From Pinibacter aurantiacus (GTDB lineage: Bacteria > Bacteroidota > Bacteroidia > Chitinophagales > Chitinophagaceae): 64,000 nt of DNA. Location: the NCBI RefSeq assembly GCF_019130065.1, contig NZ_JAHSPG010000001.1, positions 682,001 through 746,000 of the forward strand, given 5' to 3'. Under the pieces are notes generated by a model. It searched no databases. It worked only from the letters and a program-made list of their open reading frames with translations, and was not told where the DNA came from. Below, in pieces: positions 26,933 through 35,583 of this stretch. Within the stretch, counting starts at the first letter, position 1; each line of letters begins with the position of its first letter. The translations under genes were made by a program, and so were the position numbers.

Positions 26933-26963
26933 TTTGCCGACACAATATACCTAACCAAATTTG
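26933..26963 (+). promoter_or_regulatory. Candidate promoter of the large TonB receptor gene
   Basis: TTTG (26933-26936), 19-base spacer, CAAATTTG (26956-26963; seven of eight match to TAnnTTTG), then five bases to the ATG at 26969. Spacing fits the Bacteroidota -33/-7 rule. The rest of the 310-base divergent region to purC shows no other clear element. Confidence 0.5.
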
Positions 26964-26968
26964 CCAAT

Positions 26969-29824
26969 ATGAGATTGAGCCGTTTACTACTATGTTTGCT
27001 TGTCCTCTCTTTTTCAACGATTGCCTCTTTCGCTCAGGTTACTATTACCGGAAACGTAAAAAATGCGTCATCAAGTGAAAATGTTGCTGCTGCGTCCATT
27101 GCCATTAAGGGCACAGGAACCGGTACGTTCACAGATGAAAAAGGAAATTTTAAACTGGTATCAAAAAAAAATCCACCGTTCACAATAGTGGTGAGTTCTG
27201 TGGGTTATGAGCCAAGAGAAGTAATTGTAACAAGTGCAAGCCCTGTTAATGTTGTACTTGAACCGGCAGTATCGCTCGGTTCAGAAATAGTTGTATCTGC
27301 CAGCCGTGTTCCGGAAAGAATCCTGGAATCACCGGTTTCTATTGAGCGTGTCAACGCAGCCAGCATCAGAGTTGCACCTGCCACATCGTATTACGATATC
27401 ATTGGCAACCTGAAGGGCGTTGACATGACAACTTCCAGCTTAACTTTTAAAACGCCGAGTACGCGTGGTTTCAACGCCAGTGGTAACACCCGTTTGAACC
27501 AGATCGTAGATGGTATGGATAACCAGGCTCCGGGCCTCAACTTTTCTGTGGGCGGTGTTATCGGTCTTACAGAATTGGATGTTGAAAGCATGGAACTGCT
27601 GGGTGGTGCATCTTCTGCATTGTACGGTCCCGGTGGCATGAACGGAACTATCCTTATCAACAGCAAAGATCCATTCAAATATCCAGGTCTTAGTGCGCAG
27701 GTAAAAGGTGGAGTAATGAACATTAACAGCCCGGTAAGAAGCACTTCTGCTTACCAGGACTACTCTCTCAGATGGGCGCAAAAAATTTCAGATAAATTCG
27801 CTTTCAAAATAGCCGGACAATATATGCAGGCTAACGACTGGGCGCCTTATGACAGCTCCAACTACGATGCAATTGCATTCAAAGGTAAAGCCGGCAACCG
27901 CACAACCGATCCAAACTATAACGGTGTGAATGTTTATGGTGATGAAACAACTGTTGATATCAGAAGCTCACAGTCTCCTTTTATCCAGGGAGTAATAGCT
28001 ACTTTGCCTGCGGCACAACAGCCATTGGTTACGCAAATTATGACACCGTTTTTAACCTCTCCTTTCAGTGTTTCGAGAACAGGTTACAACGAGGCTGATA
28101 TTATTGATCCGAAAACCTATAACCTCAAAATTTCCGGAGGTCTTTATTATAAGATCACCCACGACCTGATGGCTTCTATTTCCGGTTATTGGGGAACGGG
28201 TAGCACTGTATATACAGGTAGTGACAGATATGCTTTGAAGGACCTTAAAATGGGTCAGTATAAAGTAGAACTAAAGTCTAAAAACTGGTTCCTGAGAGGT
28301 TATACCACACAGGAAAATTCAGGTAAATCTTACAACGCAACGGTAAGTACACGTCTTACAAATGAAGCGTGGAAACCAAGTTATAATCCAGGCAATCCAA
28401 CAGGCAGCTGGTACCCACAATATGCAGGCGCCTTTGTGCAAGGAGCTGTAACCGTATGGCAACAAGCTTACGCGGCTGCCCTGCAGGCTGGCCAGAGCCA
28501 ACAACAAGCTGCCGCTACAGCAGAAGCTGCTGTGGTAGCCAATGCCACTGTTTTGAATAATGCCGCAAGAGGATACGCGGATCAGGGCAGACCTGCTGCA
28601 GGAAGCACTGAATTTAAAAACAACTTTAACTCCGTTATTACCAAACCAATTCCACAAGGTGGTTTGTTTGTTGACCGCTCAGATCTTTACATGGTAGAAG
28701 GCCAGTACAACCTGACAGAGCCTTTGAATCTGCAAAGCAAGGGAACAGACATCCTTGTTGGTGGCAACTGGAAACAATATGTGTTGAATTCACAGGGAAC
28801 CATTTTTGCTGATACAACAGGCAAAATCAAGATCAACGAGGTTGGCGTATACGCTCAGATCTCTCAGAAATTATTTGGTGATGCGTTGAAACTGACCGCA
28901 TCCGGCAGATATGATAAGAACGAAAACTTTGAAGGTAAATTCACTCCGCGTTTCTCTGCTGTTGTAAAGGTGGCGAAAGATCAAAACATCCGTTTGTCTT
29001 ATCAAACAGCGTACAGGTTCCCAACTACACAAAACCAGTGGATTAACCTGCAAACAGGTACAGCCTTCCTTATCGGAGGTTTACCACAGTTGAGAGAAGG
29101 TCACCACTTCGATACCAATCCTGTTTACACGCAAGACAGCTATATTAATTTTGCCGGCACCGGTGATCCTTCCAAATTGGTTGTTCAGCAGTTTAAAACA
29201 TACAAACCAGAAACATCTAACTCATATGAAATTGGTTACAAAGGTTTGATTGCAAACAAACTGATGTTCGATGTTTACGGTTACTATGCACACTATAAAG
29301 ATTTTCTTGGTAGAATAAACGTAGTTCAGTCATCTAATGGCGAAATTTCCGGCCTTGCAAACCCTGTTTTCTACTCTGTTGCGGTTAACAGCGCATCTAG
29401 TGTAAACACTTACGGTTACGGTCTTTCTCTGGAATATTTGCTTAGAAACAATTTCTCTATCAATGGAAACTTCTATTCCGACGATATCACTGACGTTCCT
29501 GCAAACTTCCAGGCACAGTTCAACACGCCGAAATACCGCACCAACATTGGCCTTGCGAACAGCGGCTTTGGCTGGAAAAAAAGAATGGGCTTTAACGTAG
29601 TGTACAGATGGCAGGATGCTTACTACAACGAGAGCACTTTCATCAATGGTAACGTAAATGCGTTCAGCACGCTGGATGCAATGATCAGCCTGAAATTGCC
29701 GGACATCAAATCGATGATCAAATTGGGTGGCACAAACATTACCAACCACTACTATCTGAACTCTTACGGCAACCCACGCATAGGTGGCTTGTATTACGTG
29801 AGTTTCGCATACAACGTGCTATAG
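26969..29824 (+). CDS. TonB-dependent outer-membrane receptor with carboxypeptidase-like plug extension
   Basis: A 951-residue receptor. The ATG at 26969 starts a signal peptide (MRLSRLLLCLLVLSFSTIAS); a frame extending 56 codons upstream is not needed. Residues about 25-110 form a CarboxypepD_reg-like domain (VTITGNVKNASSSENVAAAS, then GTFTDEKGNFKLVSK). The plug follows (EIVVSASRVPERILESPVSI, GLTELDVESMELLGGASSAL followed by YGPGGMNG). The rest is a 22-strand barrel ending in YYVSFAYNVL. A segment of about 60 residues rich in Ala and Gln near residue 490 (QAGQSQQQAAATAEAAVVAN) is an unusual loop. No SusD partner is adjacent, so the ligand is open; a siderophore, metal or vitamin complex is more likely than glycan. 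Confidence 0.92.
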   Translation: MRLSRLLLCLLVLSFSTIASFAQVTITGNVKNASSSENVAAASIAIKGTGTGTFTDEKGNFKLVSKKNPPFTIVVSSVGYEPREVIVTSASPVNVVLEPAVSLGSEIVVSASRVPERILESPVSIERVNAASIRVAPATSYYDIIGNLKGVDMTTSSLTFKTPSTRGFNASGNTRLNQIVDGMDNQAPGLNFSVGGVIGLTELDVESMELLGGASSALYGPGGMNGTILINSKDPFKYPGLSAQVKGGVMNINSPVRSTSAYQDYSLRWAQKISDKFAFKIAGQYMQANDWAPYDSSNYDAIAFKGKAGNRTTDPNYNGVNVYGDETTVDIRSSQSPFIQGVIATLPAAQQPLVTQIMTPFLTSPFSVSRTGYNEADIIDPKTYNLKISGGLYYKITHDLMASISGYWGTGSTVYTGSDRYALKDLKMGQYKVELKSKNWFLRGYTTQENSGKSYNATVSTRLTNEAWKPSYNPGNPTGSWYPQYAGAFVQGAVTVWQQAYAAALQAGQSQQQAAATAEAAVVANATVLNNAARGYADQGRPAAGSTEFKNNFNSVITKPIPQGGLFVDRSDLYMVEGQYNLTEPLNLQSKGTDILVGGNWKQYVLNSQGTIFADTTGKIKINEVGVYAQISQKLFGDALKLTASGRYDKNENFEGKFTPRFSAVVKVAKDQNIRLSYQTAYRFPTTQNQWINLQTGTAFLIGGLPQLREGHHFDTNPVYTQDSYINFAGTGDPSKLVVQQFKTYKPETSNSYEIGYKGLIANKLMFDVYGYYAHYKDFLGRINVVQSSNGEISGLANPVFYSVAVNSASSVNTYGYGLSLEYLLRNNFSINGNFYSDDITDVPANFQAQFNTPKYRTNIGLANSGFGWKKRMGFNVVYRWQDAYYNESTFINGNVNAFSTLDAMISLKLPDIKSMIKLGGTNITNHYYLNSYGNPRIGGLYYVSFAYNVL

Positions 29825-29891
29825 TGAGCACGCTGATGACGCAGATCAGACTGATTTACGCTGATTAATTTCTAATCTTACTTTATATAGC

Positions 29892-29926
29892 AAAGGCTTC
29901 GACAATGTCGGAGCCTTTTGCTTTTT
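29892..29926 (+). terminator. Terminator of the large TonB receptor gene
   Basis: AAAGGCTTCGACA-AT-GTCGGAGCCTTTTG followed by CTTTTTA: a stem of about 11 pairs with one mismatch and a T-rich tail, 70 bases beyond the stop. Confidence 0.85.
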
Positions 29927-29960
29927 ATACAGATACAACCCGAGGTTTATGTTTTAGAAT

Positions 29961-30060
29961 TTACCACTAAGGCACTAAGTACACCAAGTTCCACTAAGTA
30001 GTTTCCGATGAAGCACGTTTTCTCAGTGAAGCTTAGTGCCCTTAGTGCCTTAGTGGTGAA
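29961..30060. repeat. Inverted pair of CACTAAGG arrays, copy 1
   Basis: TTACCACTAAGGCACTAAGT and further degenerate units pair with CTTAGTGCCCTTAGTGCCTT plus AGTGGTGAA (30032-30060). The same pair is found at 34371-34443 with a much shorter centre. Confidence 0.9.
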
Positions 30061-30083
30061 AAAAAAGCCTGTTTCATGATGAA

Positions 30084-30142
30084 GGTGAATGCGATTCGCC
30101 CTCTACCCATTTTCAAATTTTCAAATCACCACATTTTCAAAT
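30084..30142. repeat. Composite repeat: GGTGAATGCGATTCGCCC hairpin plus TTTTCAAAT array
   Basis: The hairpin GGTGAATGCGATTCGCCC, then CTCTACC, is followed by CATTTTCAAATTTTCAAATC and one more unit up to four bases before the stop of the gene at 30146. It is the second of four such composites. Confidence 0.85.
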
Positions 30143-30145
30143 TGA

Positions 30146-30769
30146 TCACTGCCTTTCATAAAGCACCACCTTGTTCGGGTCCAGCAACGGATGATGCCCT
30201 TCCAGGCCTTTGGCAGTGAGCCGCAGAGGGAAATTGTCAAACGTCACTTCCGCAACCCAGGGTTCCAATTCAAACTCAAAGTAATTTTTATTGGTTACTT
30301 TAAAAGAAGATATCCGCTCTGGGCATAACTCAAAAACCACGTACAGACTGTCTGCACTTTTCATTGGAACAGTGGCTATGCCGTTGTTATCAGTTCTGCC
30401 AAAGTTTTGCTCCTTGCTGCTCTTGGCAAGACAGCTCAGGTAGGACAGTAAATTGCGATCGGGATTCGAAAATTTTATAGTGAGGTCTTTGCCGGGGTGT
30501 TGTTCGCTTTTTACCAGCTTAAAACTGCTTATGTGTTTTTCATTGCTGTTTAAAATAATGGAATCTCCTTTCTGATGCCATTTTCCCTTGCCGAACCTGT
30601 CAACAGCGCCGTAACTGTAATAGAATTCAAATGTGCTGTCGTCTTTTAAAGCGAAGGCACTGGCGGTTTCCATTACACCGTGCATGTAATATTCGCCAAC
30701 AGCGGATGGTTGCTGGGCTTGCAGACTAGTCATTGCAAAAAACAATAAAGGGGTTATGAAGGCTTTCAT
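30146..30769 (-). CDS. Hypothetical secreted protein, 207 residues
   Basis: No family recognised. The ATG at 30769 gives a signal peptide (MKAFITPLLFFAMTSLQAQQ); another ATG 12 bases upstream is in frame. The N-terminal half (GEYYMHGVMETASAFALKDD, STFEFYYSYGAVDRFGKGKW) resembles small beta-barrel domains describing a response to stress or substrate in Bacteroidota. The second half has a carboxypeptidase-regulatory flavour (DNNGIATVPMKSADSLYVVF). Probably periplasmic. It is single, between two repeat-rich gaps. Confidence 0.6.
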   Translation of the reverse strand: MKAFITPLLFFAMTSLQAQQPSAVGEYYMHGVMETASAFALKDDSTFEFYYSYGAVDRFGKGKWHQKGDSIILNSNEKHISSFKLVKSEQHPGKDLTIKFSNPDRNLLSYLSCLAKSSKEQNFGRTDNNGIATVPMKSADSLYVVFELCPERISSFKVTNKNYFEFELEPWVAEVTFDNFPLRLTAKGLEGHHPLLDPNKVVLYERQ

Positions 30770-30920
30770 TGCAGCGTCCATTTAGAGGAACGCTGAATTA
30801 ATAACATTATAACAGGTGGAAATGTTTGCTTCAAAAGCCGATCAATGCCAGCAGAAATTAGATTTGAAATCCACTGCCGCTTAGTTAAGAAATATTTCGC
30901 AATCACCATTCCCATTTAAC

Positions 30921-30984
30921 AAGGCTTCGACAAGCTCAGCCTGACGGCTTGTTCGCGCTGTCAGGTCGAGTTTGTCGAAGCCTT
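30921..30984. repeat. Large palindrome, AGGCTTCGACAAGCTC family, copy 3
   Basis: AAGGCTTCGACAAGCTCAGC pairs with CTGTCAGGTCGAGTTTGTCG followed by AAGCCTT. It is more diverged than copies 1 and 2 (loop GGCTTGTTCGCG). It lies 33 bases past the TlpA-like stop on the minus strand, at the end of the trp-his unit, where it may act as a transcript-end hairpin. Confidence 0.85.
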
Positions 30985-31016
30985 CTCGTTAACTGAACGA
31001 CATCAAATATCAATCA

Positions 31017-32093
31017 TTAATTACACCCCAGCAACTCGCACAACTTTTCTTCCAGCGCCGCTCCACGCAGATCGCGGCCAACAATGTTTCCTTTGGGATC
31101 AATTAGAAAGTTTTGAGGAATGCTTTGCACTTTGTACATGGTAGCCACCTCATTTTGCCAGTACTTAAGATCGCTCAGTTGCGTCCATGACAGACCGTCG
31201 TCTTTAATGGCTTTCAACCACGCATCTTTGTTTTTGTCAAGTGAGATGCCCAGTACTGTGAAGTTTTTATTCTTAAATCTGTTGAAAGCTGTTACAACGT
31301 TCGGGTTCTCCATTCTGCACGGACCGCACCAGCTAGCCCAGAAATCCACCAGCACATATTTACCTTTGAAAGAAGACAACGAAACGGGTTTGCCCTGTGT
31401 ATCGTTTTGGGTAAACTCAGGCGCTTTGCTACCAATGGCTCCGAAGTTTTTATCGGCCAATTGTTTGCCCAAATATTTACCAAAGAAACTATTCTGAGAT
31501 TCGGGTGCCAGTTTGTTATAACGCGTCTCCAATGCCACCGCATCTTCGCTTAATTGCGATGTAACGAGCAACACAAAAGGAGAAACGCTTGAAGCAGGTT
31601 TCTTTGTAATGAACGCATCCACTTCCGCAAACACCTCGCCAATGGTAGCACTGATCGAAGCCTGCAAACTATCTGTCATACCAGACATTTGAGCCTTCTG
31701 ATTATCCGCGCCAAGTTTATCAAAATAAGGATTGAATGTTTTTTGAAACTCATCAAAGTCTGCCTGGGCAGGCGATCCGGCCACCTTAATATTTTTTACA
31801 TCGTTGATATCGCCGGTTGCCGTGGTCTTTGAATTATCGAGGAATAAGACTGTTTTCTTCTGTTGCGGAGTGAACACAAGGTAATAGAGCGTTGCGTCCT
31901 TCAAATCACCCTTTAAGGTGAAACTGGTTTTAGCTGAAGTTGTTTTGCAAACGGTATCCTTCGGATTATTTGCATCAATCAGAAAAACCCTGGATTTATC
32001 TTGCAGCCCTGTCACATTTCCATTCATCTCAAAACCTTTCTGTGCATGCAAGGCAAGAGGTAAAAAAGCCAATATTCCTGCGATTCTTTTCAT
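31017..32093 (-). CDS. TlpA/ResA-like thioredoxin with DUF4369-like N-terminal domain
   Basis: A 358-residue periplasmic protein: signal peptide MKRIAGILAFLPLALHAQ, then a beta-rich domain of the DUF4369 kind (FEMNGNVTGLQDKSRVFLID), a helical linker, and a thioredoxin fold from about residue 220 with FWASWCGPCRMENP (Cys256 and Cys259) and cis-Pro region SIPQNFLIDPKG. These proteins reduce disulfides in the envelope, often for cytochrome maturation. It starts 6 bases after hisIE and so is read from the trp-his transcript, with no clear metabolic link. Confidence 0.9.
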   Translation of the reverse strand: MKRIAGILAFLPLALHAQKGFEMNGNVTGLQDKSRVFLIDANNPKDTVCKTTSAKTSFTLKGDLKDATLYYLVFTPQQKKTVLFLDNSKTTATGDINDVKNIKVAGSPAQADFDEFQKTFNPYFDKLGADNQKAQMSGMTDSLQASISATIGEVFAEVDAFITKKPASSVSPFVLLVTSQLSEDAVALETRYNKLAPESQNSFFGKYLGKQLADKNFGAIGSKAPEFTQNDTQGKPVSLSSFKGKYVLVDFWASWCGPCRMENPNVVTAFNRFKNKNFTVLGISLDKNKDAWLKAIKDDGLSWTQLSDLKYWQNEVATMYKVQSIPQNFLIDPKGNIVGRDLRGAALEEKLCELLGCN

Positions 32094-32099
32094 AGTTAT

Positions 32100-32696
32100 T
32101 TATTTAGAATGTCGGGCCTTTAACACTTCAAGTACATCATTCAAACTGTAACCTTTTGCATTGATTAACAGCAAATAATGAAACAAAAGATCGGCCGCTT
32201 CGCCCAAAAATAGGTCTTTATTATCATCTTTCGCCTCGATCACCAACTCAACCGCTTCTTCTCCTACTTTCTGGGCAACTTTATTGATTCCGCGTGACAA
32301 TAATTTTGCCACATATGATTCTTCAGGCTTCGTTTTTTTACGCAGGTTGATGATTTCTTCCAGGTAAAAAAGAAAATCTTCGGAATGATTTTTTTCACTC
32401 CAGCAAGTGTCCGCACCGGTATGGCAAACCGGCCCAACGGGATGGGCTTTGATCAACAGTGTATCATTGTCGCAATCAACCGCCAGAGAACGAAGCTCAA
32501 GGAAGTTGCCGCTCTCCTCGCCTTTTGTCCATAAACGTTTTTTGCTGCGACTGTAAAAAGTCACTTTGCCGGTTTCTTCCGTTTTCTTCAACGCTTCTTC
32601 ATTTACAAAGCCAAGCATCAGCACCTTCAAAGTACTGTTGTCCTGCACGATCGCAGGCACCAAACCATCGGAGTATTTACTGTAGTCGATCTTCAT
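32100..32696 (-). CDS. hisI: HisIE, phosphoribosyl-AMP cyclohydrolase / phosphoribosyl-ATP pyrophosphatase
   Basis: A 198-residue bifunctional enzyme. The ATG at 32696 is preferred over one ten codons upstream. The HisI half has LMLGFVNEEALKKTEETGKV, FYSRSKKRLWTKGEESGNFL, AVDCDNDTLLIKAHPVGPVC and HTGADTCW (zinc Cys). The HisE half has SYVAKLLSRGINKVAQKVGE, EAVELVIEAK and GEAADLLFHYLLLINAKG. It carries out steps two and three of histidine synthesis. It is the last his gene of the supraoperon, 103 bases after hisF with a palindromic repeat between. Confidence 0.95.
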   Translation of the reverse strand: MKIDYSKYSDGLVPAIVQDNSTLKVLMLGFVNEEALKKTEETGKVTFYSRSKKRLWTKGEESGNFLELRSLAVDCDNDTLLIKAHPVGPVCHTGADTCWSEKNHSEDFLFYLEEIINLRKKTKPEESYVAKLLSRGINKVAQKVGEEAVELVIEAKDDNKDLFLGEAADLLFHYLLLINAKGYSLNDVLEVLKARHSK

Positions 32697-32710
32697 AATT
32701 GTATAAGTGA

Positions 32711-32794
32711 GAACGCAGATTTTCATGATTGTGATGATTTTTATGATTTTATCAAATCTTGATAGATCATAACAATCATGAGAATCTGCGTTCC
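32711..32794. repeat. Inverted pair of AACGCAGATTTTCATGATT units
   Basis: GAACGCAGATTTTCATGATT and, at 32770-32794, AACAATCATGAGAATCTGCG with TTC close the element. Degenerate GATGATTTTTATGATTTT units lie between. Half copies are at 45967-46009 and 50881-50925. It separates hisF from hisIE. Confidence 0.88.
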
Positions 32795-32799
32795 TGTAT

Positions 32800-33558
32800 T
32801 TAAATCCTTACGTTAATGTTCTTCCCTTTCAAATAGCTTTTCAAATCAGGAATAGCAATTTCCTTGAAGTGAAAAATACTGGCTGCGAGTGCGGCATCCG
32901 CGTATGCATTTTCAAACACGTCGGTGAAATGCTCCATCTTACCGCCGCCGCCGCTTGCAATCACCGGAACCGGCAATTGCGTTGCCAAAGTTCGGGTAAT
33001 ATCCAATGCAAAACCCTGCTTTGTGCCATCGTGGTTCATGGAAGTAAGCAATATTTCTCCCGCACCGAGATCAACCGCCTCTTTCGCCCAATCCACGCAT
33101 TTTTTTTCTGTCTTGGTACGACCACCGTTTAAGTACACATACCACTCGCCATCTTCTTCTTTCTTTGTATCAATAGCCAACACTACGCATTGACTACCGA
33201 ACTCTTTCGCCAGGTCATTGATCAATTGAGGATTCTTGAACGCCGCAGTATTCACCGAAATTTTATCGGCCCCATTTTGCAGCAACGCACTCACGTCCTC
33301 TACGCTGCTAATACCACCGCCCACTGTAAATGGAATGTTTACATGATGCGCAATCCGGTTCACCAACTCTCTCAGTGTTTTGCGTTTTTCAACTGTTGCT
33401 GTGATGTCAAGAAACACCAGCTCGTCTGCACCTTGTTTTGCATACAATGCACCCAGCTCAACCGGATCACCGGCATCACGAAGGTCAACAAAGTTTGTCC
33501 CTTTTACGGTGCGCCCATCCTTTATATCGAGGCAAGGTATTATTCTCTTAGTCAGCAT
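32800..33558 (-). CDS. hisF: Imidazole glycerol phosphate synthase cyclase subunit
   Basis: A 252-residue TIM barrel with [80 protein letters not shown] and [20 protein letters not shown]. Asp11 (CLDI) and the Asp of NHDG are the catalytic residues known in the family. It works with HisH to make IGP and AICAR. HisF and hisH are not adjacent: a toxin-antitoxin pair, hisA, a GNAT and a decarboxylase lie between. Confidence 0.97.
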   Translation of the reverse strand: MLTKRIIPCLDIKDGRTVKGTNFVDLRDAGDPVELGALYAKQGADELVFLDITATVEKRKTLRELVNRIAHHVNIPFTVGGGISSVEDVSALLQNGADKISVNTAAFKNPQLINDLAKEFGSQCVVLAIDTKKEEDGEWYVYLNGGRTKTEKKCVDWAKEAVDLGAGEILLTSMNHDGTKQGFALDITRTLATQLPVPVIASGGGGKMEHFTDVFENAYADAALAASIFHFKEIAIPDLKSYLKGKNINVRI

Positions 33559-33603
33559 AGTTATTTGAAAATTTTAAGTAAGTCGCAGTAGAATAACGAT
33601 TAA

Positions 33604-34020
33604 TCATTGCTCAATTTTTGCAATAAATTCTTCTGCGGTCAATGCAGGAATATTGGAAAGTTTAAAATCCTTTTTATTTCTGGTAATAATATACTTAACA
33701 CCTGGACTATTAAGAGACGTTTGATATTGTACTGCATCTTCGAAGTCGGCGAACTCACTGTCTAATGCCAGCAGCAAGTCCTTATGATTAGTCTCCGCTA
33801 TCTCTACAAAAGAAAGTAATTTTCGTATCACCTTTTTTGCTTCTGTTTTGCTTTTATGCCAGCCTGCAACATAATAAACATTTACAAGGCTAACAGCAGA
33901 GGTTATTCCTGTAATATTTCCGTTTGCGCACCAGATTAGCAATTGTTCAGCGTGATCTGCATGCTCTTCACGTTCAAGAATTAGATCAAGAAAGATATTG
34001 GTGTCGATAAATATTTTCAT
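33604..34020 (-). CDS. PIN-domain toxin, VapC-like
   Basis: A 138-residue protein with the PIN signature: MKIFIDTNIFLDLILEREEH (first Asp), a mid-helix acidic residue and EFADFEDAVQYQTSLNSPGV with later YIITRNKKDF. PIN toxins are Mg-dependent RNases. Its ATG overlaps the stop of the preceding antitoxin gene by one base (TAATG), the typical arrangement. Inserted between hisA and hisF in the same orientation. Confidence 0.88.
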   Translation of the reverse strand: MKIFIDTNIFLDLILEREEHADHAEQLLIWCANGNITGITSAVSLVNVYYVAGWHKSKTEAKKVIRKLLSFVEIAETNHKDLLLALDSEFADFEDAVQYQTSLNSPGVKYIITRNKKDFKLSNIPALTAEEFIAKIEQ

Positions 34021-34271
34021 TACTTCAAATGCTTTTTAACTATTCTTTCATATTTCTCATCTTTCCAATCTATTCTATCATCAACACCTTTCAAAATTCC
34101 CCGCAGGCTTTTGACTACGGATGCTTTATCATCTTTTTTTGGAGAACCAAATTCATTCATCAAAAACTCCTCGACCATCTTGGATATGTTAATGCTCTTG
34201 TCAAGGCGAGCCTTTTTCTTGATATTATCAATCAAGGTAGAATCTATTGATAAAGTTAACTTTGCTTTCAT
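34020..34271 (-). CDS. Antitoxin of the PIN toxin, ribbon-helix-helix type
   Basis: An 83-residue protein whose start KAKLTLSIDSTLIDNIKKKA matches the N-terminal strand and helix of the DUF6364-like RHH antitoxins. A basic second half (RIDWKDEKYERIVKKHLK) would contact the toxin. As for VapB-like antitoxins it is expected to repress its own promoter. A palindromic-looking stretch TACGTATAATTATAG (34281 on) upstream may serve as operator. Confidence 0.8.
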   Translation of the reverse strand: MKAKLTLSIDSTLIDNIKKKARLDKSINISKMVEEFLMNEFGSPKKDDKASVVKSLRGILKGVDDRIDWKDEKYERIVKKHLK

Positions 34272-34370
34272 AATTCAAATATACGTATAATTATAGTTTT
34301 TTAAAAAATCGTACGTATAAAAATCAACTTCTAGTTTCTACGATTTTATCTAAATTTTAAGACCCAGATT

Positions 34371-34443
34371 CACCACTAAGGCACTAAGCCGCACTAAGGG
34401 TTCTCTTAGTGAAACTTAGTGGCCTTAGTGTCTTAGTGGTAAC
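34371..34443. repeat. Inverted pair of CACTAAGG arrays, copy 2
   Basis: CACCACTAAGGCACTAAGCC and CTTAGTGGCCTTAGTGTCTT with AGTGGTAA are arms around a short centre GGGTTCTCTTAGTGAAA. Related to 29961-30060. Lies 8 bases past the hisA stop. Confidence 0.9.
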
Positions 34444-34450
34444 CGAAGCG

Positions 34451-35170
34451 CTACACAGCCAACCTCTTTAAGTCATTAATAGCAATTCGTCCCTCGTAAA
34501 TGGCCTTGCCAATAATCACTCCAGTACAGCCTATTTCACGCAAAGCGTGTACATCGTCACTCCCGCTCACTCCGCCACTAGCTATAAAATGCAACGAAGG
34601 AAACTTCGCAATAATATTTTTATACAAATCAATCGAAGGACCTTCCAACTTTCCATCCTTACTCACATCCGTACAAAAGATCTGTTGCACGCCGTGATTG
34701 ATATACTTTTCAATGAAGTCGTAAATCCACACATCGGTCGTCTCCAACCAACCTCCAACAGCAATCTTTTCATCCTTTACATCTGCACCCAGCAAAAATT
34801 TTTCGGCACCAAACTTTTGTAACCACTGCACAAAAGTCTTTTCGTCTTTAACAGCAATACTTCCCACGGTTGCCAATGCAGCACCGGAGTCAAACACTAC
34901 TTTTACATCTTCCTCCTTTTTTATACCGCCGCCAAAATCAATTGTGAGCGAAGTTTTGGAAGCAATTGTTTCCAAAACCTTCCAGTTCTTCACCGCACCG
35001 GCTTTTGCACCATCAAGATCAACGAGATGCAGACGCTGTAAACCTGCATCTTCAAACTCTTTCGCTACTTCAAGCGGATGCTCGTTGTAAATTTTCTTTT
35101 GATCGTAATCACCTTGTGTTAAGCGAACACATTTGCCATCAATAATATCAATCGCTGGAATTATTTCCAT
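34451..35170 (-). CDS. hisA: ProFAR isomerase (histidine biosynthesis)
   Basis: A 239-residue TIM barrel. MEIIPAIDIIDGKCVRLTQG (catalytic Asp8), LHLVDLDGAKAGAVKNWKVL, LTIDFGGGIKKEEDVKVVFD, FCTDVSKDGKLEGPSIDLYK (second catalytic Asp) and FIASGGVSGSDDVHALREIG. It isomerises ProFAR to PRFAR, supplying HisH/HisF. Its ATG overlaps the GNAT stop by one base, showing translational coupling. Confidence 0.97.
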   Translation of the reverse strand: MEIIPAIDIIDGKCVRLTQGDYDQKKIYNEHPLEVAKEFEDAGLQRLHLVDLDGAKAGAVKNWKVLETIASKTSLTIDFGGGIKKEEDVKVVFDSGAALATVGSIAVKDEKTFVQWLQKFGAEKFLLGADVKDEKIAVGGWLETTDVWIYDFIEKYINHGVQQIFCTDVSKDGKLEGPSIDLYKNIIAKFPSLHFIASGGVSGSDDVHALREIGCTGVIIGKAIYEGRIAINDLKRLAV

Positions 35171-35583
35171 TACAATAATTGTTTTTCCATTTTAATAAAT
35201 TCATGTCCATCTTGTAACCATGTGTTACCGGTCACCTGCATTCCAAATTTCTCATAAAGCTTTTTTGCGCTCACTCTTGCATTGCACCAGATAGAAGTGC
35301 AATGCCGGTCCTTCGCAAGCTTCATCACATAGTCAAGTAACTGCTTACCGTATCCTTTGCCCTGGTACAGTTCTTTCGTTGCAAATTTCCTGAATTGCAT
35401 AATATTGTTTCGAACAAAAACAGATATCACAGCAATCAACTCACCGTTTACATACAGCCCCAGGTGATCGCCTTCTTCATCATCTTTAAGCCGCACCTGT
35501 TCGATGGAAAACGCAGGATACATAACCTCTCTGCGCATTTCCAAAACATCTTCCAAAGGTGCATCCTTTATCAACTTTTCCAT
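35170..35583 (-). CDS. GNAT N-acetyltransferase, ElaA-like
   Basis: A 137-residue protein. RKFATKELYQGKGYGKQLLD is the acetyl-CoA loop (Q/RxxGxG/A) and NARVSAKKLYEKFGMQVTGN the C-terminal motif. Its overlaps with hisA (1 base) and the decarboxylase (1 base) show tight coupling. Substrate unknown; in this operon an amino acid or amine is a natural guess. Confidence 0.82.
   Translation of the reverse strand: MEKLIKDAPLEDVLEMRREVMYPAFSIEQVRLKDDEEGDHLGLYVNGELIAVISVFVRNNIMQFRKFATKELYQGKGYGKQLLDYVMKLAKDRHCTSIWCNARVSAKKLYEKFGMQVTGNTWLQDGHEFIKMEKQLL

Larger units (their letters stand above)
29825..30145. other. Convergent intergenic region with terminator and three repeat types
   Basis: About 320 bases between two converging genes. 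It carries in order a CTGATTTACGCTGATTAA-type repeat (29826-29868), the receptor's terminator, an inverted CACTAAGG pair, and a composite GGTGAATGCGATTCGCCC / TTTTCAAAT element reaching the stop of the minus-strand gene. No coding frame is credible. Confidence 0.8.
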
